This document shows, piece after piece, positions 14,825 through 23,192 of a stretch of DNA of 64,000 bases. The stretch lies in the NCBI GenBank assembly GCA_964608265.1, contig CAZSNP010000018.1, forward strand, positions 1 through 64,000, written 5' to 3'. The notes beneath the pieces were generated by a model. The model was not told the DNA's origin and searched no databases. It saw only the letters and a list, made by a program, of their open reading frames with translations. The DNA comes from JANWXR01 sp964608265. GTDB lineage: Bacteria > Chloroflexota > Anaerolineae > Anaerolineales > UBA6663. The position numbers and the translations under genes were made by a program. How positions within the stretch are numbered: position 1 is the stretch's first letter; every line of letters begins with the position of its first letter.

Positions 14825-15823
14825 ATGTCCCCTTTGTTGGATGATGATCTGGAAACAATCGAATACGTTGACCCCAGCGCGCGCCGCGAGCGGCGCCGCA
14901 ACGACCGGCAGTTGCACAAACCCAGGATGGATAAATGGGCGGTGCGCGCCAGCGTCCAGGGGAACGGCCACGCCCCGGCCTTCGACGAGCTGAGGCTGGA
15001 TGCGGCGCTGGATGCCACGCGGGAGGAGAAGGCCTATCTGATTGAACAGTTGAGTCTGTTCGCGGCCAGCAAGCCGCCGCTCATCACCTCGGTGTTGCGC
15101 CGGGTGAAGGGCGGCAAGGAGGCCAACGTCTACTGCTGCGCCGCGCCGGCCGGATCGAGCCACGAACTCATCGCCGCCAAGGTCTATCGGCCGCGCCAGT
15201 TTCGTAATCTCAAAAACGACTCTCAATACCGGCAGGGCCGCGCCTTGCTCAACCCCAACGGCGAGGTGATCGATCTGCGGCACGACTGGCGAATGAAGAA
15301 GGCCATCGAGCAGAAGAGTCGCAAGGGCCTCGAAGTCACCCAGGGCTCATGGGTGGCGTATGAGTTCCAAACCATGCTCCGGCTGTACCGGGCCGGCGCC
15401 GATGTGCCTCAACCGTTTCGCAACAGCGAGCACGCCATCCTCATGGAATACTTCGGCGAGGTCGGCTTGGCCGCGCCCACGCTTCACCTGGTGGCGTTGC
15501 CGCCCGATGAGGCGCGGCCGCTGTTCGAGCGGCTGATGGATAACGTGCAGCTTATGCTCAATCAACACGTCATCCACGGCGACCTCTCGGCGTACAACGT
15601 GCTGTACTGGGAAGGCGAGGTCAGGATCATTGACCTGCCGCAGACGGTGGACCCGCGCGCCAACCCGGACGCGCGCGCCATCTTCTTCCGGGATGTGGAG
15701 CGGCTGTGCCAATACTTCGCGCGCTTCGGCGTGCGCAGCAACCCGCGCGCCATCGCCCATCACCTGTGGCGGCAGTATCAGGCTGCGAACCGCCCCGTTG
15801 AAGCTGACCTCCTCCCTGAGTGA
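14825..15823 (+). CDS. RIO-type protein kinase
   Basis: The 332 aa protein has the RIO fold: P-loop GKEANVYC, catalytic Lys in IAAKVYR, catalytic loop VIHGDLSAYNVLYW and metal-binding IIDLPQTVD. RIO kinases in bacteria and archaea phosphorylate Ser/Thr or act as ATPases in ribosome-related processes. An in-frame ATG 33 nt upstream adds MPFCLLSLRNT and looks spurious. The internal ATG before SPLLDDD was chosen although no strong RBS is visible. The stop overlaps the beginning of the MFS gene region. Confidence 0.9.
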   Translation: MSPLLDDDLETIEYVDPSARRERRRNDRQLHKPRMDKWAVRASVQGNGHAPAFDELRLDAALDATREEKAYLIEQLSLFAASKPPLITSVLRRVKGGKEANVYCCAAPAGSSHELIAAKVYRPRQFRNLKNDSQYRQGRALLNPNGEVIDLRHDWRMKKAIEQKSRKGLEVTQGSWVAYEFQTMLRLYRAGADVPQPFRNSEHAILMEYFGEVGLAAPTLHLVALPPDEARPLFERLMDNVQLMLNQHVIHGDLSAYNVLYWEGEVRIIDLPQTVDPRANPDARAIFFRDVERLCQYFARFGVRSNPRAIAHHLWRQYQAANRPVEADLLPE

Positions 15824-15834
15824 AAGGCACCTCC

Positions 15835-17082
15835 ATGTTGCGCCCTTCCAGCGCTGAGCGAGTGTTCTACTTGCTCAGCGCAACCCAATCGCTGGCGTTT
15901 GCCGTCATGTACACGGTCTACACCGTGTACTTCGTGCAAACCGTGAAGCTCGACCCGCTACAGCTCGTGCTCGTCGGCACGGCGCTTGAAGCGGCCTACT
16001 TTCTCTTTGAGATTCCCACCGGCGTGGTGGCCGATGTGTACAGCCGCCGCCTGTCGATCATCCTCGGCGTGTTCTTCCTCGCGGCGGGGGCGCTGCTCAC
16101 CGGGGCGGTGCCGTCGTTCATCGTCATCCTGCTCGCGCAGGGCGTGATGGCCATCGGCTACACCTTCCTCAGCGGCGCGACCACGGCCTGGCTGGCCGAC
16201 GAAGTCGGCGAGGCGAACATCGGCGCGATCTTGTTGCGCTCCGGGCAGATCAGCCGCCTGACCGGGCTGGCCGGCATCGCCCTCAGTGGCCTCCTGGCCA
16301 GCCTCGCCCTCAATTTGCCTTACCTCGTTGGCGGCGGGTTGCTGCTCATGCTCGGCCTCGCCCTCCTGCTCATCATGCCCGAGCATGGCTTCAAGCCGAA
16401 GCCGAACGCCGAGCGGAACACCTGGCAGAACATGTGGCGCGGTTTTCGCGCCGGAGCGGTGGTGATGCGCGCCACGCCCATCATGTTGTTGTTGCTGGGC
16501 GTGGAGTTCTTCATGGGCGCGTCGAGCGAGGGCCTCGACCGGTTGGGCGACGCGCACCTGCTGCAGAACTTCACCTTTCCCTCCTTTGGGAATCTGCAGC
16601 CGGTGATCTGGTTCAGTATCCTCGGCGTGGTCGGCAGCCTCGTCAGCCTCATCATCGTCGAGCCGCTGCGCCAACGGCTGGAGGTGATGAGCCGCGATCC
16701 CGCCCTCACCGCCCGCGGCCTGCTGACCCTGGGCGCGCTGACCGTGGTGTGCGTCGCGGCTTTCGCGCTCACCGGCAACTTCTGGATTGCCGTGATCGCG
16801 TTGATGCTGCGCGGCGTGGCCTACGCAATCAGTGAGCCGTTGATGCAGGCCTGGCTGGTGCGGCACACCCGCGCCGAGGTGCGCGCGACGATGCTCTCGA
16901 TGGTGGGGCAGGCCAACGCGCTCGGGCAGATGGCCGGCGGGCCGGGCGTCGGCCTCATCGGCAATGTCTTCGGCCTGCGCGCGGCGCTGATAGCCGCAGC
17001 GGTGCTGTTGTTGCCGGCGTTGCCCTTCTATCTGCGTGCCGGCGAGGAACAGCCGCTCGAGGCCGCAACTGAGTCCGCCTGA
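15835..17082 (+). CDS. MFS transporter (DHA1-like)
   Basis: The 415 aa protein has about 12 hydrophobic helices. The loop motif between TM2 and TM3, GVVADVYSRRLSIILG, is the MFS motif A region. A cytoplasmic loop (GFKPKPNAERNTWQ) divides two six-helix halves. AAAGG lies 6 nt before the chosen ATG; a GTG 15 nt upstream overlaps the kinase stop. Substrate is unknown; drug or metabolite efflux is the default inference. Confidence 0.85.
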   Translation: MLRPSSAERVFYLLSATQSLAFAVMYTVYTVYFVQTVKLDPLQLVLVGTALEAAYFLFEIPTGVVADVYSRRLSIILGVFFLAAGALLTGAVPSFIVILLAQGVMAIGYTFLSGATTAWLADEVGEANIGAILLRSGQISRLTGLAGIALSGLLASLALNLPYLVGGGLLLMLGLALLLIMPEHGFKPKPNAERNTWQNMWRGFRAGAVVMRATPIMLLLLGVEFFMGASSEGLDRLGDAHLLQNFTFPSFGNLQPVIWFSILGVVGSLVSLIIVEPLRQRLEVMSRDPALTARGLLTLGALTVVCVAAFALTGNFWIAVIALMLRGVAYAISEPLMQAWLVRHTRAEVRATMLSMVGQANALGQMAGGPGVGLIGNVFGLRAALIAAAVLLLPALPFYLRAGEEQPLEAATESA

Positions 17083-17332
17083 AGATGCCAGCGCCGCGCA
17101 CAAGTCGGAAGGTGAGTCGAAACCAGTCCGCCGCCACAGCCAGCGTGGTTTCAAGTGGCCGGCCCCCTCGGCCGCCCGTGAGGTTCTGCGACTGTCCAGC
17201 CCGGCGGGTGAACGGCAGACTGGCGCAACACCGGGAGTAAACGACTGGCGACTTCCGTGTTGGTGGGCCCTCGGAGCCGGGATCGTTTCCACTTATACTT
17301 CGACCGGCGAGTCATTCTTTGCGGAGCAGCCC

Positions 17333-17551
17333 ATGTGTCGAAGCATCAAGACCCTGCGTAAGTTGGATCATCCCATCACCGAGGCCGAGATCGAGGCCGC
17401 GGCCCTGCAATACGTGCGCAAGATCAGCGGCTACCGCGCCCCGTCGCGCGCCAACGCCGCCGCCTTCGAGCGCGCGGTGCGCGAGGTCTCAGCCGCTACG
17501 CGCGCACTGCTGGCGGGATTGAACGACTCAATAGCTCTCAAAGCCCCGTAG
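17333..17551 (+). CDS. DUF2277 small protein
   Basis: This 72 aa protein begins MCRSIKTLRKLDHPITEAE and contains AALQYVRKISGYRAPS, which define DUF2277. The N-terminal MCRSIK with one Cys is nearly invariant in the family, whose function is unknown. Longer upstream frames lack family similarity, so the ATG at MCRSIK is the start. The 17083-17332 region before it shows no gene; TATACT at 17294-17299 may be a -10 box. Confidence 0.88.
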   Translation: MCRSIKTLRKLDHPITEAEIEAAALQYVRKISGYRAPSRANAAAFERAVREVSAATRALLAGLNDSIALKAP

Positions 17552-17566
17552 GCTCTGGCAAAGTCT

Positions 17567-18370
17567 TTATCGTTGCAAGAGGGGCAGATACAGGCTGAAG
17601 GGTGGCAGCGTGTATTGCACGATCAGCACCGGCCGGGTGGTCGGGTCGGACTCGCGCGAGTAGAAGCGCTGGGCCGAGCCGGTCGTCAGTTCATCCCCGC
17701 GCAAGAGCCAACCGAAATTTGTGCTGGGCGCGTTCACCCAACCCTGCACATCGGCGACCAGGGTGGAGGTCGCCGTCCAGGTGTAGGCCAACGGATAAGT
17801 TGTGCCGACCGTTTGCGTCGCGCTGGCAGCGGCCACGAAGTCACCGCCGGCTGTGCTCCACAGCGTCGAGGAATACGTCCGGTGCAGCCAGGTCGCATCC
17901 CCCGGTGTGGCCGAAGCGCCCGAGCCGCCGCCGTTCGAGGTGCCCTCGCCCCAATCGGCCGTGAGCCGGTGCAGCCCGATCACCTGCGGCACAGGCGGTG
18001 TCACCGTCCCTCCGGCGGTCTTGGAGATCGTCATGACGAAGGTCGCCGTGAGGACGGCCGAGCCGGGCGGGATGGTGGCCGCGAGGTTGAACGCCAGCAA
18101 CCCGCGCCGGGTGTAGTTCTCGATTTGGCCGGTGCGACCGACGAAGAAGAACGGGGCGGCGCCGTTGCTCAGCGAGCCATCCGCGCTTTCGAACAACGTA
18201 TTGTCCTTGCTCGGAAACAGAGTGGCGGTCAATACGGGCTGAGGGTCGAGCGCACCCTCGGCGGTCTGCGCCGACGCGGAACGAGCGTCGCTCGCCGCCA
18301 ACCCGTGCAGCACCACCGCCGCGCAGCACAGGCCCAACCCAGCCGAAATCAATAGTCGTGCGACTCGCAT
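17567..18370 (-). CDS. Secreted DNRLRE-domain protein with Chloroflexota-type LPL tail
   Basis: The 267 aa product has a signal peptide (hydrophobic residues 7-25, cleavage near SAQT), then a beta-sandwich of the DNRLRE type: TLFPSKDNTLFESADG near the start, RRGLLAFNLAATIPPGSAVL, and late TGSAQRFYSRES followed by RPVLIVQYT. Such domains occur in extracellular and cell-wall proteins. The C-terminus FSLYLPLLQR resembles the short hydrophobic tails of many Chloroflexota surface proteins, perhaps a sorting signal. Confidence 0.78.
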   Translation of the reverse strand: MRVARLLISAGLGLCCAAVVLHGLAASDARSASAQTAEGALDPQPVLTATLFPSKDNTLFESADGSLSNGAAPFFFVGRTGQIENYTRRGLLAFNLAATIPPGSAVLTATFVMTISKTAGGTVTPPVPQVIGLHRLTADWGEGTSNGGGSGASATPGDATWLHRTYSSTLWSTAGGDFVAAASATQTVGTTYPLAYTWTATSTLVADVQGWVNAPSTNFGWLLRGDELTTGSAQRFYSRESDPTTRPVLIVQYTLPPFSLYLPLLQR

Positions 18371-18478
18371 ATTGCCTCTTTGTGCTCAACGGGATGGGAC
18401 GAGTATAGGCCGGTCTATGGAGGGGCGGCAACCGCAGTGTGACCCAATCCCGCCTCCGCAATTTTGCGGAGCGCAGCC

Positions 18479-18955
18479 TCAGTTTCGCTCGGGCCTCAGA
18501 AAGCGCTCGGGCATTTGCACGGCCACCACCGCGCCTTTCGCGCACAACTGGCCGTGAGCCGAAAGCGTCGCCGCCATCACGACCTTGCGCTCTTTCAATT
18601 CCGTCACCTGTGCGCGGATGAGAAGCGGGCCGTCGATCGGGGTGGGGCGGAGGTAGTCCACATGCAACGAGGCGGTGACGAAGCGGAACGGCGGCTCGGT
18701 ATCCATCGCGCGGCCCTCGGCGCGGTAGCTGGCGGCGGCGGCGGTTCCGGTGCAGTGGCAGTCAATCAGTGAGGCGATCAACCCTCCGTACACAAAGCCT
18801 GGCAGCGCGGTGTGCTCGGCGCGCGGCGTAAACGTCGTGAGCGTGGTGTCGTCGCTCTCCCAATACGTCTTGATCTGCAAACCGCGCTCATTCAAACGCC
18901 CGCAGCCGTAGCACCAGCTCAGGTGGTCGGGGTAGTAATCCTGAAACGCTTTCAT
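18479..18955 (-). CDS. PaaI-type hotdog thioesterase
   Basis: The 158 aa single hotdog domain has FVYGGLIASLIDCHCTGTAA as the helix-containing active-site region and VDYLRPTPIDGPLLIRAQV as the core strands. The N-terminal CYGCGRLNERGLQIK is a Cys-rich start seen in PaaI-like members. Acyl-CoA thioester hydrolysis is expected; the acyl group is unknown. It is 31 nt downstream of the glycosyltransferase gene on the same strand. Confidence 0.85.
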   Translation of the reverse strand: MKAFQDYYPDHLSWCYGCGRLNERGLQIKTYWESDDTTLTTFTPRAEHTALPGFVYGGLIASLIDCHCTGTAAAASYRAEGRAMDTEPPFRFVTASLHVDYLRPTPIDGPLLIRAQVTELKERKVVMAATLSAHGQLCAKGAVVAVQMPERFLRPERN

Positions 18956-18986
18956 CGCCAGGGTGCCTCCGTTGCGAGGGTCGCGC

Positions 18987-19724
18987 TCAGGCTGATTGCG
19001 CCCGCAGCAGCCCCCGCCACTTTTCGAACTCGAACCGGCCCATGAGCAAACTCAGCCGCAGGCCGTGCAGCCCATCCCTCCAGCCACTCAGCGTCACGAA
19101 GCGCCACCAGAATTGCCGCACCGGCCGGCTGAGGAGGTGATGCGGTCGCGCTCGTATGCCCTCCAACCGCAACCGTTCGGCCTCATACCGCGCGTAGCTC
19201 GCTTGCTTGCGGATAAATTCGGGCACCGTTTCGTAATTGTGATGGATAAGGGGGGAGGTGAGGTGACCGGACTCGCCCTCGAGCAGCACCAATTCGTGCA
19301 CCGGCCGCGCCGGATCGTAGCGGGCCGCGGCGCGCCGCAGCAACCGGAGTTGATAATCCGGGTACCAGCCCGCGTGCAGAGTCAGTTTGCCGAAGAGATA
19401 GTTGTGACGCGGAATCCACCAGCCCGCCTGCGACTGCGTGATCGCCTGCCTGATTTCCTCGGCCAGCGCGGGCGGCACACGCTCGTCGGCATCCACAAAC
19501 AGCACCCATTCGGCCCCGGTGGCCTGCAGCGCGGCGTTGCGCTGCCCGGCATAATCGTCGAAGGCGCGCTGCGCCACGCGCGCTCCGGCCTCACGCGCCA
19601 GCGCCACCGTGCGATCGGTGCTGAACGAGTCAAAGACAAGGACTTCATCCGCCCAGCGGACCGAGGCCAGGCAGTCGGGCAGATGCCGTTCTTCGTCGAG
19701 GGTGAGGATAATGGCGCACAGCAT
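18987..19724 (-). CDS. Family 2 glycosyltransferase (WaaE/beta-4-glucosyltransferase-like)
   Basis: The 245 aa GT-A protein has an early nucleotide-binding segment CAIILTLDEERHLPDCLASV and the metal-binding FVDADERVP (DxD), then WWIPRHNYLFGK, and a Trp/Arg-rich C-terminus typical of the WaaE/KdtX-like branch. It is probably involved in surface polysaccharide or glycolipid synthesis. The start was placed at the ATG before LCAII; the longer upstream frame is antisense to the next glycosyltransferase. Confidence 0.85.
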   Translation of the reverse strand: MLCAIILTLDEERHLPDCLASVRWADEVLVFDSFSTDRTVALAREAGARVAQRAFDDYAGQRNAALQATGAEWVLFVDADERVPPALAEEIRQAITQSQAGWWIPRHNYLFGKLTLHAGWYPDYQLRLLRRAAARYDPARPVHELVLLEGESGHLTSPLIHHNYETVPEFIRKQASYARYEAERLRLEGIRARPHHLLSRPVRQFWWRFVTLSGWRDGLHGLRLSLLMGRFEFEKWRGLLRAQSA

Positions 19725-19756
19725 CGAGGGCCGGGCAGTGAAGGAAAACCGAGCCG

Positions 19757-20755
19757 TTACGCCGGTTTCCTTTCTTTCCCTCGTCGCCCGTATTTCCAGA
19801 CGGCGGCGACCTCGGTCAGCAACTGATTTAATCCGGCGCGCGCATCGGGCGAGAGCTGGCCGCGCTGGCTGCGGGCGTGGTTGGCGCGGATGCGGCTCCG
19901 CATCGCAAACTGCACCAGCGCCGACACGGCGGCATTGACCAGCGGCCCGTGATAACGGCGGAACAACCGGCGGCGGCTCGTCCACAGATGGACAAACGAT
20001 TCGCCCGCGACCTGCGCCGTGCTCTGCCCACCGAAGTGCACGACCCGCGCGCCCGGCACCACCCAGCACTCCCAGCCCTTCTGCCGCAGGCGTTGTTGCG
20101 CGTCGATCTCCTCGCAGTACATGAAATAGGTCGCGTCGAACAACTCCTCCACCGACGCCAGGGCCTCGGCGCGTACGGCGAAGGCCGCCCCGAGGGTGTG
20201 CTCGACGCGGAAGGGCGTGCCGCCGGAATACCACCCCGCCGGATAGCGCCCGTTGAGCGGCGAGTCGATGAGGCGGGCGAGGCGGCCCGCCGGCGGGAAG
20301 AGGTCGAAGCAGGCCTGCACGGTCCCCGGAAAGCGGAAGCCCGAATGTTGCAGCGTGCCGTCCGGATTGACCAGCATCGGCGCGGCCACGCCGGCCTGCG
20401 GTTGCGCGCGGAGGAAATCCACCAGCGCCCGCAGCGCGCCGGCCTGCACGACCGTGTCGGGGTTGAGGATGAGCGCCGCGAACGGGGGGTGATGGGCCGG
20501 TGAGCGCAGGCTGAAGCCGAGCGCCTCCAGCCCGAGGTTGTTGCCCGCGCCCATGCCGTTGTTCTCGGCCTCGATGACGAGCGTGCGCGGGAAGTGCGCG
20601 CGCAGCATCGCCACCGAATCATCGGTCGAGCCGTTATCGACCACGCACACCCGCGCGTTCAGGCCGCTGCTCGCCAGATCCACGTACACCGAATCGAGGC
20701 AGGCGGCCAACAACTCGCGCACGTTCCAATTGACGATGACGATGCCTAAATCCAT
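19757..20755 (-). CDS. Family 2 glycosyltransferase (rhamnosyltransferase-like)
   Basis: The 332 aa protein starts MDLGIVIVNWNVRELLAACL, with CVVDNGSTDDS and LNPDTVV as sugar-nucleotide and metal sites, PMLVNPDGTLQHSGFRFP and FMYCEEIDAQQRLRQKGW as acceptor-side motifs. This is the WbbL/rhamnosyltransferase-like GT2 branch. A C-terminal basic region may bind membrane. It precedes the other GT2 by 32 nt in the same direction, so both probably decorate one surface glycan. Confidence 0.86.
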   Translation of the reverse strand: MDLGIVIVNWNVRELLAACLDSVYVDLASSGLNARVCVVDNGSTDDSVAMLRAHFPRTLVIEAENNGMGAGNNLGLEALGFSLRSPAHHPPFAALILNPDTVVQAGALRALVDFLRAQPQAGVAAPMLVNPDGTLQHSGFRFPGTVQACFDLFPPAGRLARLIDSPLNGRYPAGWYSGGTPFRVEHTLGAAFAVRAEALASVEELFDATYFMYCEEIDAQQRLRQKGWECWVVPGARVVHFGGQSTAQVAGESFVHLWTSRRRLFRRYHGPLVNAAVSALVQFAMRSRIRANHARSQRGQLSPDARAGLNQLLTEVAAVWKYGRRGKERKPA

Positions 20756-20801
20756 AGAAGGGCGCGGCGTGCCGGCGAAAGAGCCGCGGTCTGGCGCGCC
20801 G

Positions 20802-22412
20802 CTACTTCTTCGCCCGCTTCGGCAGGCGAGCCTGCGCCTCGGCCACCGCGCGGTGAGCGTTGAGCCGGCCGAAGCCATACTGCTCGCTGTAGCCGTTCCG
20901 ATAATTCCCGCTGGCGCGGTCAATCTTCTTGGCGGTGGAGCCCAGTAGGTTGCCGACCTCATCGCGGGTGAGCGCCGGATTCACCGACAGCACGAGCGCG
21001 GCGATGCCGGCGGCCAGCGGCGTAGCGGCCGAGGTGCCGCCGAACTGATCGGTGTACGCGCCGTTCAGGTTGAAGCCGCGGTTGCGCTGCGAGACGTCGG
21101 TGGTGGTGATGGATTGCCGGTTGCGCTGCGGGTCGCTGCTCGGGCAGACGAAGGCGAGGCCCTCGCCGTAGTTGCTGTACAGCGCGCGCACGCCCCGATC
21201 GTTCGAGGCGCCCACGCCGAACGCGCGCGGGTGGCTGGCCGGAAAGCCGATGCGGTTGCGGGCGTCGTTGCCGGCAGCGCAGAACACCAGGCAGCCCTTG
21301 CCCTGTCGCCCGCTGCCGGCCACCTCATCCACCGCGCTCTCGAGGTCGGCGTTCTGCGCGCCGCTCCAACTGCACGAAATCACCTGCGCGTGCCGGCCGG
21401 CGTAACGCAGGGCGTTGGCGACCTGATCGTTGGGGGCCAGCGCATCCGCGCCGAAGATTTTTATCGGCAGCAGGGTGCAGTTGTAGGCGATGCCGGCCAC
21501 GCCGCGCCGGTTGTTCCCGACCGCGGCCGCGACGCCGGCGCAGGCCGTGCCGTGACTGTCGTTGCCCTCCAACCGGTCGTACGGCGAATGATAATAGCGG
21601 GGGTTGGGATCGTAATCGCCGTCGTAGAAGTTGCGGCCGTGGCGGTCGGGCGCTTTCGGGTTGGGGTTGACCCACACGTTGGCGCGCAAATCGGGGTGCT
21701 GCAAATCCACCCCGTCATCCACCACCGCGATGACGACCGAGCGCGCGCCGCCGGGCGTGATGTCCCACGCCCGGAAGGCGTCCACGTCCTCGCCGGCCAG
21801 CGCGCCGCGCTCACCGGTGTTGTGCAGGTGCCATTGCTTCGCGAGCAGCCGGTCGTTGGTCGGCGCGGCTTTGCGGTGCTCGGCCAGGAAGTTCGGCGTG
21901 GCGTACTCCACGAGGCTGTCGGCCTCGGCCAGCGCGTTCGCCATTTCGATGATGCCCGGCTCGGTCACGTCGTTGCTCGGGCCGACGACGAAGTGGTCGC
22001 GTGTAAATTCATTTTTGCGGCGCTTGGCCAGGCCAAAGCCCTTCAGCAACTTATCCTGCTGCGCGGCGGTGGTCGTGCGCCGGAAGCGGACGATGATCTC
22101 GCGCGAGGCGACCAGCCGCAGACCGGAGGCCGTCTCGGTGTATACGGGCAGGGTGCGCTTGATGGTATCAATCAGCCGGTGGGGCAGCGCGTCGCGGACC
22201 GCGGCCAGCGTGTTGCGGGCCACCCCGATCTGTGAGAGGAGCAGGGTGCGGCCAAAGCCGCGCGCCGCCGGCGATTCCGGGCTTTTCAACGCGGTGCGCG
22301 CCGACTTCAACGCATCGCTGGCCGGGGCCTCCCGCTCGAACCGCACGCCGATGTCGTCCGCCGAGTATTCGATCTCGATCTTCGTGCGATTCACGGAGTA
22401 AATAAAGGCCAT
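20802..22412 (-). CDS. Subtilisin-like (S8) serine protease with two prodomain-like N-terminal units
   Basis: The 536 aa protein has the S8 triad: Asp in VVDDGVDLQHPD (about residue 229), His in NDSHGTACAG (about 285) and Ser in GGTSAATPLAAG (about 460), plus oxyanion Asn in FCAAGNDARN. Residues 1-190 contain two related units (around YSADDIGVRFERE and SREIIVRFRRTT) resembling fervidolysin-type propeptides. There is no signal peptide, so it may act inside the cell or be exported by an unusual route. The neighbouring upstream gene encodes only the prodomain-like part. Confidence 0.9.
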   Translation of the reverse strand: MAFIYSVNRTKIEIEYSADDIGVRFEREAPASDALKSARTALKSPESPAARGFGRTLLLSQIGVARNTLAAVRDALPHRLIDTIKRTLPVYTETASGLRLVASREIIVRFRRTTTAAQQDKLLKGFGLAKRRKNEFTRDHFVVGPSNDVTEPGIIEMANALAEADSLVEYATPNFLAEHRKAAPTNDRLLAKQWHLHNTGERGALAGEDVDAFRAWDITPGGARSVVIAVVDDGVDLQHPDLRANVWVNPNPKAPDRHGRNFYDGDYDPNPRYYHSPYDRLEGNDSHGTACAGVAAAVGNNRRGVAGIAYNCTLLPIKIFGADALAPNDQVANALRYAGRHAQVISCSWSGAQNADLESAVDEVAGSGRQGKGCLVFCAAGNDARNRIGFPASHPRAFGVGASNDRGVRALYSNYGEGLAFVCPSSDPQRNRQSITTTDVSQRNRGFNLNGAYTDQFGGTSAATPLAAGIAALVLSVNPALTRDEVGNLLGSTAKKIDRASGNYRNGYSEQYGFGRLNAHRAVAEAQARLPKRAKK

Positions 22413-22472
22413 GACGAGTCCTCGTTGGTCGCGGCGGGGGAGGTGGGGATATATCGGCGCCGGGTGCGGAAG

Positions 22473-23027
22473 TCAGCGCCGATACTCTGAGATGAAATTG
22501 GGCGCGGCGAACTCAACCTCTTCGGCGGAGTTAAGCTCGCCGGCGACTTCGAGCGTGCGCAGGCCCTCGGGCTGGGGCACCTTGGCGATGAACTGCCGGG
22601 GGACGAATTCGTTCTGGCGCGCGAGGGTGATGCCGTAGCGCTGCTCCACGCTGCGGCGGCGTTTCGACGTGAGGGTGGATTTGAAGCGGACGGCGATCTC
22701 ATCCGAGAGGATTTGCAGCGTCTGGCTTTCGGAGTCACGCAGCACCGGCGTCACAAATTCCACGACGCCTTCCTGCAGCCAGTGATGAAACCGCTGCACC
22801 GCCCGGGCGCGCTGGCCTTCGTCGGCCAGTTCCACCACGGCCAGCCGCTGGCTGCGGATGATCTCCGCCCGGCCGAAGGTGCGCAGCGCGCTGGTCACGC
22901 TTCGCTCCGCGCCCGCGCGATAACGCACTGCGATGACGTTCTCGAGCAGCTCGACCCGAATGCGCTTGCTGCCCTGTTTGTACGAAATGTGGCCGTTGTG
23001 GCCTTGTGGTTGTATGGGCTGCTTCAT
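22473..23027 (-). CDS. Stand-alone protein resembling the subtilisin prodomain
   Basis: The 184 aa protein lacks a catalytic domain. Its halves match the N-terminal region of the adjacent S8 protease: VELLENVIAVRYRAGAERSV parallels VEF-type strands around DDIGVRFERE, and LSDEIAVRFKSTLTSKRRRS with EFVPRQFIAKVP and EVEFAAPNFISEYRR parallels SREIIVRFRRTT, NEFTRDHFVV and VEYATPNFLAEHRK. A GGAG site precedes the ATG. It lies 60 nt upstream of the protease on the same strand, so it may be a trans-acting inhibitor or folding helper. Confidence 0.72.
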   Translation of the reverse strand: MKQPIQPQGHNGHISYKQGSKRIRVELLENVIAVRYRAGAERSVTSALRTFGRAEIIRSQRLAVVELADEGQRARAVQRFHHWLQEGVVEFVTPVLRDSESQTLQILSDEIAVRFKSTLTSKRRRSVEQRYGITLARQNEFVPRQFIAKVPQPEGLRTLEVAGELNSAEEVEFAAPNFISEYRR

Positions 23028-23192
23028 GGAGGCTCTCCTCGACGATGATCGTCGCCAAGCCACAGCCTTACGATACCTCATCCGCCCACGGCGCGCAACA
23101 TGATGAATGACCTCATCGCAATCCCTGTTCGATGACACGCGGACGGGCCATCGGCCAAATCCGGTCAGATTGGTGCGGGCGGCCGGCGGGCG

